Assembly (NCBI GenBank): GCA_947493495.1
Contig: CANLRN010000013.1
Coordinates: 1-64,000 of the forward strand
Origin: an uncultured Aquimarina sp.
Lineage (GTDB): Bacteria > Bacteroidota > Bacteroidia > Flavobacteriales > Flavobacteriaceae
Direction: 5' to 3'
DNA length: 64,000 bases
Shown here in pieces: positions 1 to 7,682 of this stretch. The notes under the pieces were generated by a model. The model ran no database searches. It saw nothing but the letters and a program-made list of their open reading frames with translations, and had not been told where the DNA came from. Both the position numbers and the translations under genes were made by a program. How positions within the stretch are numbered: position 1 is the first letter of the stretch; every line of letters begins with the position of its first letter.

Positions 1-80
1 TTTAACTATTATTGCAAGATCTCTCTAAGTGGCACCATTTGACCGAAATGGGTGGCACGGTCAATCCGAAATAGCCATAG
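1..80. mobile_element. Probable IS21-family element terminus (end only)
   Basis: Two tandem 21-bp copies of GTGGCAC-N7-CCGAAAT lie at 29-49 and 52-72, a 23-bp period, just outside the stop codon of the last lipoprotein gene at 94. Short repeated transposase-binding sites near the tip are typical of IS21 (istA/istB) elements, and the wording resembles termini I associate with Bacteroidetes IS21 members. This is recognition by eye. The transposase genes would lie to the left, outside the window, so the element cannot be confirmed here. It could be a solo end left after deletion. Confidence 0.42.
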
Positions 81-93
81 TGAGAATAAATCA

Positions 94-909
94 TCAATTT
101 TCAATCTGTTTTAATATCAATTTATTTCCAGTTTTAGATTCTAAAAATGCAGTATTTTTTTTCCATTTAAAAAAATAGTCAGTAGAATCGAGTTTAATTA
201 AATAATTATTATTAAGATAATAAGCTGTAAATAAATAATTTTTAATGTTTTTCGAATTTTTCACCGTATTGTCATCCAGGTTAAAAGAGATATTACTATC
301 TATTAGATTTTTTTTACTATCCAACATATTAAATTTTTTATTGTAAAAAGAAATTCTATGTATTATACTGGTTAAAGAATAATTTTTGAAAGGATATACT
401 CCAATACCTGAAATGTAGGATATACTATCTTTTTTAGAAATTATACTTACTTCGTTATTTCTTCTGACTAAAAAAATAGAATCTTTATTTTTATAATGAT
501 GATTGTTCCAATTTGTTATATAATATGTACTGTCGTTTAATGGATTAACTCTAATCTTTCTATAATCTAATTTAGCACTTTCTGCATAGATTTTTTTGTT
601 TTTCCAGTTTTCGATGTAAATAGATTCAAAAGGATAATTTTCCTTATTCCTCTTTACATTATTCATGCCTTTACTATATATTGATTTTAAAAGCTGAAAA
701 GGAATCCAAGTATGCCCGTCAACAATACTAGGTTTATAACTAAGATCTATAGCTGTTAACTTGTTTATAATACTATCCTGAAATACTTGAGGTTTTATTT
801 GGATAACCTGATTAGTATTTGAAATTTCTTTTTGTTTTTGTTTTTTATCACCTCCATCACAAGAAATAATAACAAAACTTATTAAACCAAATATGATTAG
901 ATATCTCAT
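94..909 (-). CDS. Lipoprotein of unknown family; candidate immunity protein for the Tae4-like amidase
   Basis: A 271-residue protein beginning with a lipoprotein signal peptide; the hydrophobic stretch ends in IISC, with the Cys at residue 17. The mature part is rich in Lys, Asn and Tyr, shows no domain I recognise, and has no further membrane segment. It starts only 7 nt after the stop of the amidase gene, in the same direction, as the last gene of the Hcp-led unit. Immunity proteins against T6SS peptidoglycan amidases act in the periplasm, and a lipid-anchored protein encoded directly behind the amidase fits that role by position. It shows no obvious resemblance to Tai4, so the function is inferred from context only. 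Confidence 0.8.
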   Translation of the reverse strand: MRYLIIFGLISFVIISCDGGDKKQKQKEISNTNQVIQIKPQVFQDSIINKLTAIDLSYKPSIVDGHTWIPFQLLKSIYSKGMNNVKRNKENYPFESIYIENWKNKKIYAESAKLDYRKIRVNPLNDSTYYITNWNNHHYKNKDSIFLVRRNNEVSIISKKDSISYISGIGVYPFKNYSLTSIIHRISFYNKKFNMLDSKKNLIDSNISFNLDDNTVKNSKNIKNYLFTAYYLNNNYLIKLDSTDYFFKWKKNTAFLESKTGNKLILKQIEN

Positions 910-916
910 TTTTAAA

Positions 917-1777
917 TTACTTTAATTCCCAATACCAAATCTCATCAGCTCCATAATAACCTGAACCTGTTTGGCCGTGATATATAACATCTATATGACT
1001 TATTCCATCAGGACTTTTATCCCATAAAAATACGATCCCTGTAGCGTTATTAACATCAAATTCTGATGGGTTTTTAAATTTTTTAGGTTTAAAAACAGTA
1101 TTATGTAACCAATCCGCAAGACCTTTAGACGATCGAGCATATCCTTCACTGGTCTTATTTACTTCTGGATATGATGCAATATTAAATTTAGAATTTATTA
1201 AGCCATATGATAGTCTAATAGCGCATTGGTTGTGAGCATATGAGTCAGCGCTTGGAGCTGCTTTTTCATGATTTATATTTGTAGGGTACTTATGTATAAT
1301 CTCTCCTAGACTAGGCAAACCACCTTTATTTTTTAAACTCCAATCAAACTTAAATTTATTTTCTTTTAATGCTTCTTTTTCAAAACTCAAACTAATAAAT
1401 TTCTTGTCTTTAAAGCTGTTATAGTTATCATCCGAAATTAATATTGTTCTATTGTTCTCGAATTCAGAGTTAATTTCTCCTAAAAATTCACCATTAGAAT
1501 TACTGTAAAAATATATTTGTGATCTTACGGCTATAGTTTCTACCTTAAAACACCCACAAAACAAGTTTTCATATTCACCTTTAAAGGTGTCTTCATCATC
1601 ATTAGCTAGAAAACGAATATAAAATTCGATACTTTTTTCTGCAGTAATATCAACTTCTACATCTATATCAGAACCATATTTGGCAAAAACTTTATCGTTA
1701 AATTCAGTATCCGCTTTACGTTTGATTTTTACTGTTGCTCCTTCTACTTTTACAAACTTGTCTTTTTCTAGAGACAA
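917..1777 (-). CDS. Tae4-type peptidoglycan amidase effector (T6SS), with disturbed 5' end
   Basis: The C-terminal ~120 residues carry the signature of type VI amidase effector 4, an NlpC/P60-like fold that cuts peptide crosslinks in peptidoglycan. The nucleophile region is NQCAIRLSYGL with Cys185, and the His region is SHIDVIYHGQTG with His261 and Asp263. Residues 1-150 are a beta-rich, Cys-containing N-terminal region unlike known Tae4 (which is usually ~160 aa and single-domain), perhaps a docking domain for Hcp. The start given is a TTG (numbering from it). The open frame runs 30 codons further upstream without a usable start, and a lipoprotein-like start in another frame lies at 1892, so the true N-terminus is unclear (see the 1800-1892 entry). 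It is the last effector in the Hcp-led unit, with a lipoprotein gene 7 nt downstream. Confidence 0.78.
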   Translation of the reverse strand: MSLEKDKFVKVEGATVKIKRKADTEFNDKVFAKYGSDIDVEVDITAEKSIEFYIRFLANDDEDTFKGEYENLFCGCFKVETIAVRSQIYFYSNSNGEFLGEINSEFENNRTILISDDNYNSFKDKKFISLSFEKEALKENKFKFDWSLKNKGGLPSLGEIIHKYPTNINHEKAAPSADSYAHNQCAIRLSYGLINSKFNIASYPEVNKTSEGYARSSKGLADWLHNTVFKPKKFKNPSEFDVNNATGIVFLWDKSPDGISHIDVIYHGQTGSGYYGADEIWYWELK

Positions 1778-1799
1778 TTCTGCTACGATATATCCATCA

Positions 1800-1892
1800 T
1801 CATCTTCCTTTCCAAAAAATGATTTTGGACCTCCCTGAGTTACAGAAAAAGGATAAAATAAACAACCCTAGAACGACTAAAAACCTATTCAT
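1800..1892 (-). pseudogene. Short signal-peptide ORF out of frame with the downstream amidase (likely broken 5' end)
   Basis: An ATG at 1892 overlaps the stop of the preceding lipoprotein gene (TAATG) and encodes MNRFLVVLGLFILSFFC, a lipoprotein-style signal, but stops after 30 codons at 1800. The neighbouring frame, continuous with the amidase, is open from 1867 and reads protein-like (SFFGKEDDDGYIVAEL) into the TTG at 1777. Removing one base from the A6 run at 1814-1819 would fuse this start to the amidase. Either the gene carries a frameshift, the assembly has a homopolymer error, or the short ORF is a remnant. If the fusion is real the product would be a lipid-anchored or exported amidase, which is unusual for a T6SS cargo. 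Confidence 0.4.
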
Positions 1893-2224
1893 TAGAAAAC
1901 CTCAACATCTGATTTTTTTATATACCCACCAGAAACTATTTTACCATCATAATACACTTTTACCCAATCCTCATGTATGTCTTCTAAATAAGCGATATCA
2001 CCTTGCACCAAAAATGCTTTTCTTTTTGAAGCCTCTGACATTTCTGTATGAAAAAAGGTTTTATTAGCGATTACTTTAATTTTTTTAGATTGTTCTTGAA
2101 CGTTAAACTCTTTTAATACATTAATAGATATTAAATTTTCTTTCTCTTCAAAAGTGTTTTTTTCTTTACAACCAAAACAAATAGTTAAAGTTGTTATTAT
2201 ATGAATTAAAAACTTGATTTTCAT
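1892..2224 (-). CDS. Small lipoprotein with SH3-like domain
   Basis: A 110-residue protein. The signal peptide ends in CFGC, with the Cys at residue 19. The mature C-terminal part (about residues 45-108) has the look of a bacterial SH3 domain: a start such as KVIANKTFFHTE, then AYLEDIHEDWVKVYYDG and a closing GYIKKSDVEVF, the usual W-V-k-V-x-Y-x-G...G-w-i pattern. Bacterial SH3 domains often bind cell-wall peptides. It lies between the lipoprotein behind the muramidase and the amidase, so it could be an immunity protein that shields or mimics the cell-wall substrate. Its stop codon shares a base with the next ATG (TAATG). The SH3 call is by pattern only. Confidence 0.72.
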   Translation of the reverse strand: MKIKFLIHIITTLTICFGCKEKNTFEEKENLISINVLKEFNVQEQSKKIKVIANKTFFHTEMSEASKRKAFLVQGDIAYLEDIHEDWVKVYYDGKIVSGGYIKKSDVEVF

Positions 2225-2285
2225 TTTTTATTAGTTATTACATTCACTTATTTTAAAAGTTTCTAATCTAGTTTTAAAAATGATT

Positions 2286-2828
2286 CTAATCTTCAAATAA
2301 TTCTTTTCCCTTGTAATTTTCTTCTTCATCTACTATCCATTGATCTTGGTTTTTCCATTCTCCACTACAAAATAGATCACTATATTTATCAGATATAATT
2401 TTATTGTCAATATCTAAAAACATACAGTTGTATTTTTCAACCTCTTCAGAGTAGTTGCCATCTGACAGTATCCCTTTTTCAATAGCATGAAGTAATAAAT
2501 ATTTTTGATTTGGTGAAAAATCTGCTATATGATTTTTTTCGAAGCATATATCATTGGAAGTTTTAATTTGTGTTAAAACTTTGTCTTTTAGACTTCTAAT
2601 TTGAATATTCTTCCAACAAGATTCTTTCCTATTAGTAAAAAAAATAGATGCATTTTTAAGTTGAAAAATTAAAGTATCCTCTTTAACTATAGATCTGATG
2701 GTGTCTAAAACAATTTTATTTTGTAAGTGATCAATAGAAGAATTTTCGCTTTTACGAATTGCACTATTTTTATTTTCTTTTTTACAAGAAAAAGTAATTA
2801 CTAGTAATAGTAGTATTATATACTTCAT
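2286..2828 (-). CDS. Lipoprotein of unknown family; candidate immunity protein for the muramidase
   Basis: A 180-residue protein whose signal peptide ends in TFSC (Cys15), followed by a Lys/Asn/Ser-rich linker. The mature domain holds four further Cys residues (in ESCW, NDICF, YNCMF and LFCSG), which could form two disulfides in the periplasm. Its ATG overlaps the TGA of the upstream muramidase gene (ATGA), so the two are probably translationally coupled, the tight pairing expected of an effector and its immunity protein. I do not recognise it as a known lysozyme inhibitor (PliC, PliI, PliG, MliC). The function is inferred from position. Confidence 0.8.
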   Translation of the reverse strand: MKYIILLLLVITFSCKKENKNSAIRKSENSSIDHLQNKIVLDTIRSIVKEDTLIFQLKNASIFFTNRKESCWKNIQIRSLKDKVLTQIKTSNDICFEKNHIADFSPNQKYLLLHAIEKGILSDGNYSEEVEKYNCMFLDIDNKIISDKYSDLFCSGEWKNQDQWIVDEEENYKGKELFED

Positions 2829-4159
2829 AATTCTGTTTTTAAATGTTCATATCTTCCAGGAGCAACACTAACTCCATCCCTTTTAGACATTCTTCTATTT
2901 ATTCCGTAATCATCAAGAATAATCGTTTCATAATCTGAATGATTGTCTCCCCAATCGTTTGGATTTCTTGATATTTTTTCTTTATGATTTTTCTTATCCT
3001 TATCTTTATTGTATTCGTCTATTTCTGCATCTTTAGCAGCAAAAAAATTGTCTAATGCTTTACTCAAATCAGCTTTTACATATGCAGGTCTATTTATATG
3101 ATGATCGAGCGCTACAGCTTTACCTAGCTTAGACTTCAAGAAATTCTTTATTTCATAGGAATATCCACTTGGCTTAAATTTCACAACTTTATTTAAACGT
3201 TTTTTAGCATCAATTACCTGTAAACTTTGAAAATCTGGGTCTTTCATTGCTTTAACAATCGGTTCTAATATTTTACATTTTAATTTGCTTTCATATGATG
3301 TGCTATCAAAACCTTCTCTAATTTTTGTCTTCAATGAACTCCCCGTAAGTTTTGTAGAAGAAGAGTCTGAGGGATCTTTATAACCTAGAGTATTATTCTC
3401 TAATATCCATCCACAATCTTCAAATAATTCCTTGTATTTACCTGGGAAATCATTTTTAAAATTTGCTACCTGTTTAGGAAATTCTCCTTTCCCAGAAGAA
3501 TTAACAGTTTTTTGCACTGAACCTGCAGAGAAGATTTCACTATCATATGATTGAACAGAATCTAACTTACCTTCATTTTTAGTAACTGCAATAATAATTT
3601 CCTTCTCTTCATTACTAATTTTATTTTGAATTATTAAATTATTCCAGCCAGAGTATGCATCGATTTTTGTTGTTCCAAAATAGACAGGTCCATATTTACT
3701 ACCATATTTAACACACTTAAATTTAAGATTTAAACTCTTACCACAATCACATCCTTTCTTCAACTCAAACCACTGTCCATCCACATCCAGCCAGCGATTA
3801 GTTACTTTTTCACCACGCATTTCTCCTTCTTCGGTATCTCCTAGATAGGTGATATTGAGTTCTGTTTGACCCTTAAGGGTATGGGCATCTGTAATGATAT
3901 ACAACAAGGTTTTTTTATCAGTAGCTTCTTCTAGTGCTTTGGTCCAGGCTTTCTTTTTCTCTTTATCACTGGTATCAATCGACAGTTTAAAAATTGCCTG
4001 ATCTGCAAAATCATCCTTGTTTAGATAATCTGTCTCACACATACCGCCCACAGTAGTTTTTATCATTTCGTGATAGTTGTCCTGATCATCCTTAAGCATC
4101 ACATTACTATGCTCCTCTTCAATACCTTTTTCTTTTCCTTGTCGGATATTAATTGCCAT
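2825..4159 (-). CDS. Predicted lysozyme-like muramidase, T6SS cargo
   Basis: About 444 residues from the ATG at 4159; a longer reading would need a TTG at 4177, from which residues are numbered here. Residues ~52-140 form a domain shared with the metallopeptidase encoded at 6035-7111 (DFADQAIFKLS ... TELNITYLGD ... DGQWFEL). Residues ~185-300 look lysozyme-like: IIIAVTKNEGKLDSVQSYD, with Glu202 as the likely catalytic acid, then an S-x-G-S-V-Q segment. This resembles phage-type and secreted muramidases that start with a conserved xNEGxFDxxxxYD. The C-terminal ~150 residues are helical and include ALDHHINRPAYVKADL. There is no signal peptide, consistent with delivery by a secretion machine. 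The stop overlaps the start of the next lipoprotein gene. The exact cleavage specificity cannot be told. Confidence 0.68.
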   Translation of the reverse strand: MAINIRQGKEKGIEEEHSNVMLKDDQDNYHEMIKTTVGGMCETDYLNKDDFADQAIFKLSIDTSDKEKKKAWTKALEEATDKKTLLYIITDAHTLKGQTELNITYLGDTEEGEMRGEKVTNRWLDVDGQWFELKKGCDCGKSLNLKFKCVKYGSKYGPVYFGTTKIDAYSGWNNLIIQNKISNEEKEIIIAVTKNEGKLDSVQSYDSEIFSAGSVQKTVNSSGKGEFPKQVANFKNDFPGKYKELFEDCGWILENNTLGYKDPSDSSSTKLTGSSLKTKIREGFDSTSYESKLKCKILEPIVKAMKDPDFQSLQVIDAKKRLNKVVKFKPSGYSYEIKNFLKSKLGKAVALDHHINRPAYVKADLSKALDNFFAAKDAEIDEYNKDKDKKNHKEKISRNPNDWGDNHSDYETIILDDYGINRRMSKRDGVSVAPGRYEHLKTEL

Positions 4160-4207
4160 GGTTTTACCCTGTAGCAATTCATAAACCAGAAATAGTATTA
4201 TTAAATT

Positions 4208-4969
4208 TTAAAGCATTAAAAACCTGCCTTCATCCGAAATTTTATACGACTCTTTTTTTCCACAGTTAACTTCATATCCATCTGTATTATTAAAGGTTTT
4301 ACAATTAAATATATAATTCTCATCTATACAAACACCTTTGTTTATAAGAGTTTCGGATTTTGAGTACTCATAAGCAGCTAAAACATCAGAAATCCTGTTG
4401 TTTTTAACGATAATATAAATCGGATTATAAAAAACCTGATCCCCCTTAGCTAAAAGACCAAATATTTTAAAATTCTTATAGTTTGGTAATTTTATAAACA
4501 CTGATAATTCGGATTTAATACTCTTTTGTTTATCGTCGTTTTTCTTTACCAGTAAATTATTTATTGTTTGTAAAGTTGCACTGTCATTTAATTTTATACT
4601 TTTATTTAAATCAATATTTATATTATCATTTCTGTTAAATTTTATAATCCTAAAGTAACTCTCCGCATACTTAGTGCTATCTTTATCATTTAAGCCTTCC
4701 TTCTTTAAAGAATGTTTTAAATATCCACCACCATAATACCAATCATTAGGAAAATCAACTTCAACCAATTCTTTTCTTCCATATGGTAACGTTACTTTTT
4801 TAGATAAGGAATCTAGAAATTTAGTATCGATGCTTATACTTTGATTTATTTCAATATTGGTATTAATCGTATCTGTATATTCAGAAATGGATTCGTCAAC
4901 TCTACTGCTTTTATTGTGTTTACAGGAGATAAAAGTTACAAGTATCATTATTATAAATCGATAGATCAT
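4208..4969 (-). CDS. Lipoprotein of unknown family
   Basis: A 253-residue protein with signal peptide and lipobox FISC (Cys16). The mature protein is rich in Asp, Asn, Lys and Ser with no recognised domain. It follows the neighbouring lipoprotein gene by 6 nt and precedes the muramidase gene by about 50 nt. The pair of tandem lipoproteins behind one metallopeptidase may mean two immunity proteins for one effector, or that an effector gene between them was lost. It contains the motif WYYGGGYLKHSLKKEG; a W-D-F-G stretch at a similar place in the upstream lipoprotein (KQWDFGSPYNSKRK) hints that the two are distant paralogues. Function unknown. Confidence 0.78.
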   Translation of the reverse strand: MIYRFIIMILVTFISCKHNKSSRVDESISEYTDTINTNIEINQSISIDTKFLDSLSKKVTLPYGRKELVEVDFPNDWYYGGGYLKHSLKKEGLNDKDSTKYAESYFRIIKFNRNDNINIDLNKSIKLNDSATLQTINNLLVKKNDDKQKSIKSELSVFIKLPNYKNFKIFGLLAKGDQVFYNPIYIIVKNNRISDVLAAYEYSKSETLINKGVCIDENYIFNCKTFNNTDGYEVNCGKKESYKISDEGRFLML

Positions 4970-4975
4970 GGGAGT

Positions 4976-6025
4976 CTACTGCTCTATAAAAGTCCTTTTC
5001 TGAAGTTTTCCATCTTTATAAGTTTCGATATATAATAGCTCCCCATTTTCAACTCCATTATATTTATAATACTTCCATTCGTTGACTTTTTCACCCAAAT
5101 TATACTTTCCTTCAGAATAAGATAAATTTTGTTCGATATTTAAAGAGTTGTTTTTCAAAGCTAAATTAGGGTCAAGACTAATTTCTTTCCACACACCTTC
5201 TTTTAAATGATTTTTGACAAGTCCTGAAGGAAATAAGGTGTCTTTTTCTTTAAAATGCTTAACGATTTTTCCATTATCTTTTATTTTCCATCGTTCATTA
5301 CGAATTCTGTTTCCTTGATTTTCTCCATAGTAAAAATCACTAGTGTAGATATTATACTCTTCATTTATATACGAAACTCGATAATTTCCTCCCAAACTAT
5401 GACTACCTTCAAATCTATTAATGGTAAGCTTGTCAATAATTTTATTATTGATAATAGTCAATATATCTCCGTATGAAATGTTCCATGGAAATTCTTTATT
5501 CGGATTTATATTATCTTTAGAAAACCAAATAGTAATTACTTTTATAGAATCATTTTTATTCGACAATCTAGACAGACCATAATAGTTAATTTTGTTTTCA
5601 TCTAATACTCTCAATCGATAATCTTCTTCGGAAGAAAGAAAAAAACTCAGGTCAAAAGAATTAGTTTGCTGATGTCTATATTTTTCTGGGGTATATCCGT
5701 CATAAAACCCAAGGATATTATTAATAATGGTTTCATCCTTTGTGACTTTTCTTTTGGAATTATAGGGGCTACCAAAATCCCATTGTTTCGGAAAAACATA
5801 ACTTTGTAAGATCTCATTCCCAATAGGTAAATCAAATATTCTAAGAGAATCTATGAAAGAAAAATCTTTATTTTCCTTTTGAAAGGATAAAGATTCATTC
5901 TCCATTTTCACAATATTCTCGGTCTTTATAACATTTTTATCCGCAGTATTGACCGTTTTAGGATATTCTTTTTTACATCCAATTAACAAAATAGAGCATA
6001 AAGAAAAGACAATAATATATTTCAT
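4976..6025 (-). CDS. Lipoprotein with MORN-like C-terminal repeats; candidate immunity protein
   Basis: A 349-residue protein with lipobox LIGC (Cys17). Residues ~40-260 show no known domain. The last ~80 residues have MORN/YwqK-like repeats (EGVWKEI, EKVNEWKYYKYNGVENGEL, YKDGKLQKRTF), the G-x-W-x-Y-Y-x-x-N-G pattern found in many Bacteroidetes lipoproteins and in the YwqK family of antitoxin-like proteins. It lies 9 nt behind the metallopeptidase gene at 6035-7111, the position expected for its immunity protein. The assignment is inferred from context. Confidence 0.8.
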   Translation of the reverse strand: MKYIIVFSLCSILLIGCKKEYPKTVNTADKNVIKTENIVKMENESLSFQKENKDFSFIDSLRIFDLPIGNEILQSYVFPKQWDFGSPYNSKRKVTKDETIINNILGFYDGYTPEKYRHQQTNSFDLSFFLSSEEDYRLRVLDENKINYYGLSRLSNKNDSIKVITIWFSKDNINPNKEFPWNISYGDILTIINNKIIDKLTINRFEGSHSLGGNYRVSYINEEYNIYTSDFYYGENQGNRIRNERWKIKDNGKIVKHFKEKDTLFPSGLVKNHLKEGVWKEISLDPNLALKNNSLNIEQNLSYSEGKYNLGEKVNEWKYYKYNGVENGELLYIETYKDGKLQKRTFIEQ

Positions 6026-6034
6026 AATTTTCTA

Positions 6035-7111
6035 TTAATTCAAATCAAACACTCTGGCATTGTTAAAATCTCCAGAATGTAAATGATCATTATGACCACT
6101 ACTATATGCGGTATTGGTTAATTGAGGGTACCAACTTATATTACCTCTTAAAATATTGGTAAAATAATGATCTCTAAATGCGTCTACCTTAAGTTGTTCA
6201 TTAGCTAGAGTCGATAAGTATGCTGTGTCAACACTATCCCCATTAGGGTGCGTAACACTTGGATAGCTCGTAGCATCTCCAAAACACATGCCAGTACAAA
6301 CAACATCTCCTCTTCCCAACTGAATCAGCACTCCTATAAATCCTGCAAAACATTCCGGGTTACAGTATCGTCTGGCAGTATTTCGATAGGCAAAGGTAGC
6401 CCTTACTCTATTATCACCTGCATCTTCATCAAAGTTTAAATCATCTGGCATTCTTACTAAATCTACCAAATCATTAGCATCATTAGGATTTGTCAATTCA
6501 TATCGTCTATATCCATATGCTTGTCCGTAGGAAATAATAGAACCATCAGCATAATGATAATTGGTTTCAGCATCTCCTCCCACTGGAGCAGCTTCAGAAT
6601 TTGTGAAATTACTGTAAGTCGATTGAAATAATGCAGTAGATATTCTTTGTCCATTATTTCTTCTTCTTGCCGTTGATAATTCACATTCACATATTTCAAA
6701 ACAATTATCAATCACATTATAAAAGAAATATTTTACATTGGTTGAAAAGTCATTTTCAATACTGGCAATTCTTCTTCTTACGACTTGCCCGTTATGTGTA
6801 TGAGTTCCTAAATTGTTATACAAATTATCCCCATGATAAATTTCATAAACAATTTTATTCTCTAATCTAAACAAATGACCTTCTGAATTCGCAAAACGAC
6901 CGATTTCTAAGGGAGGCCCTTGCTCATTTCCTTCAGTTCCATATACTACATATAATGTTGAATCTTCTGGAGTTACCTCAATTTCTATAGAAGGTAAATC
7001 TGTTCCCGCATCGTGTATAGTCTCTGCCCAAGTATCAAAAATTGCTCTTGTATGAGGACGAAGCGATAATTTAAAAATCGCTTTATCAGTAAAATCATTT
7101 TTAAGTATCAC
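6035..7111 (-). CDS. Predicted LAS-type zinc peptidase effector (T6SS cargo)
   Basis: A 358-residue protein starting at a GTG that overlaps the previous stop (GTGA). Residues 4-86 match the domain seen in the muramidase (DFTDKAIFKLS ... STLYVVYG ... EGHLFRLE). The C-terminal ~80 residues have zinc-peptidase spacing typical of the lysostaphin/D-Ala-D-Ala peptidase/hedgehog group: His288 and Asp295 seven apart (THPNGDSVD), then GHNDHLH with His343 and His345 as the H-x-H pair. Such enzymes cut peptide bonds in peptidoglycan stems or crosslinks. A Cys cluster (residues ~137-143 and 250-276) is notable, including RYCNPECFAGF. No signal peptide. A MORN-type lipoprotein follows at 9 nt. Enzyme class is well supported by motif; the exact bond is unknown. 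Confidence 0.7.
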   Translation of the reverse strand: MILKNDFTDKAIFKLSLRPHTRAIFDTWAETIHDAGTDLPSIEIEVTPEDSTLYVVYGTEGNEQGPPLEIGRFANSEGHLFRLENKIVYEIYHGDNLYNNLGTHTHNGQVVRRRIASIENDFSTNVKYFFYNVIDNCFEICECELSTARRRNNGQRISTALFQSTYSNFTNSEAAPVGGDAETNYHYADGSIISYGQAYGYRRYELTNPNDANDLVDLVRMPDDLNFDEDAGDNRVRATFAYRNTARRYCNPECFAGFIGVLIQLGRGDVVCTGMCFGDATSYPSVTHPNGDSVDTAYLSTLANEQLKVDAFRDHYFTNILRGNISWYPQLTNTAYSSGHNDHLHSGDFNNARVFDLN

Positions 7112-7671
7112 ATTTTAAAACTATAAAAAGGCGAATTTGATTTCTTAGATTTTTCAGCATATTCTTCTTTTTTAAAAATTCTTATCGCATCCAATATAAA
7201 ATCATCACTTTTAGAAATATTACATTCTTTAAATGTAGTTGTCTTTAATAAATCTACAACAATTATATATTTATTATTATGATTTAAATAGAAAAGATTA
7301 GTATGTTCAAGTGTTTCTTCATACCACACATTAGTTTCTTTGAGAATAAACTCATTATTAAAATCTTTTTTATTTGAAAAAAGAAGACATTTAGGGAAAC
7401 TTAATCTTATAGGGTTACTTTGTTTGGATGCTGCGCATCTATATTTGTTAAATAAAAACAATGAATCTGTTGCTTTCTTTTTAATGATCTTTGTGTCATT
7501 AAATATTGCTTTAACAATTTGAAGATTGGAAGAATCATTTTTTTGTTCTTCTAAAATATTCTCCTTGTTATTGCTTGCTGTGACATCAACAATTGTATCA
7601 TTATTTTCAGTTTTAGCATTTTTACAATTAATAACTAAAATTAAGATTAAAAAGAAGTGTATAAATTTCAT
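7108..7671 (-). CDS. Lipoprotein of unknown family; candidate immunity protein for the M15-like effector
   Basis: A 187-residue protein with a hydrophobic signal ending in VINC (Cys16); the Asn at -1 is unusual for a lipobox. A Thr/Asn/Glu-rich linker follows, then a domain containing KYRCAAS, FPKCLLF and FKECNIS with three further Cys residues. No family recognised. It starts 11 nt behind the M15-like peptidase gene, and its stop overlaps the GTG of the next effector, so it is sandwiched between two predicted effectors and could protect against either. Placement behind the first suggests that partner. Confidence 0.78.
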   Translation of the reverse strand: MKFIHFFLILILVINCKNAKTENNDTIVDVTASNNKENILEEQKNDSSNLQIVKAIFNDTKIIKKKATDSLFLFNKYRCAASKQSNPIRLSFPKCLLFSNKKDFNNEFILKETNVWYEETLEHTNLFYLNHNNKYIIVVDLLKTTTFKECNISKSDDFILDAIRIFKKEEYAEKSKKSNSPFYSFKM

Positions 7672-7682
7672 TTATTTAAACT

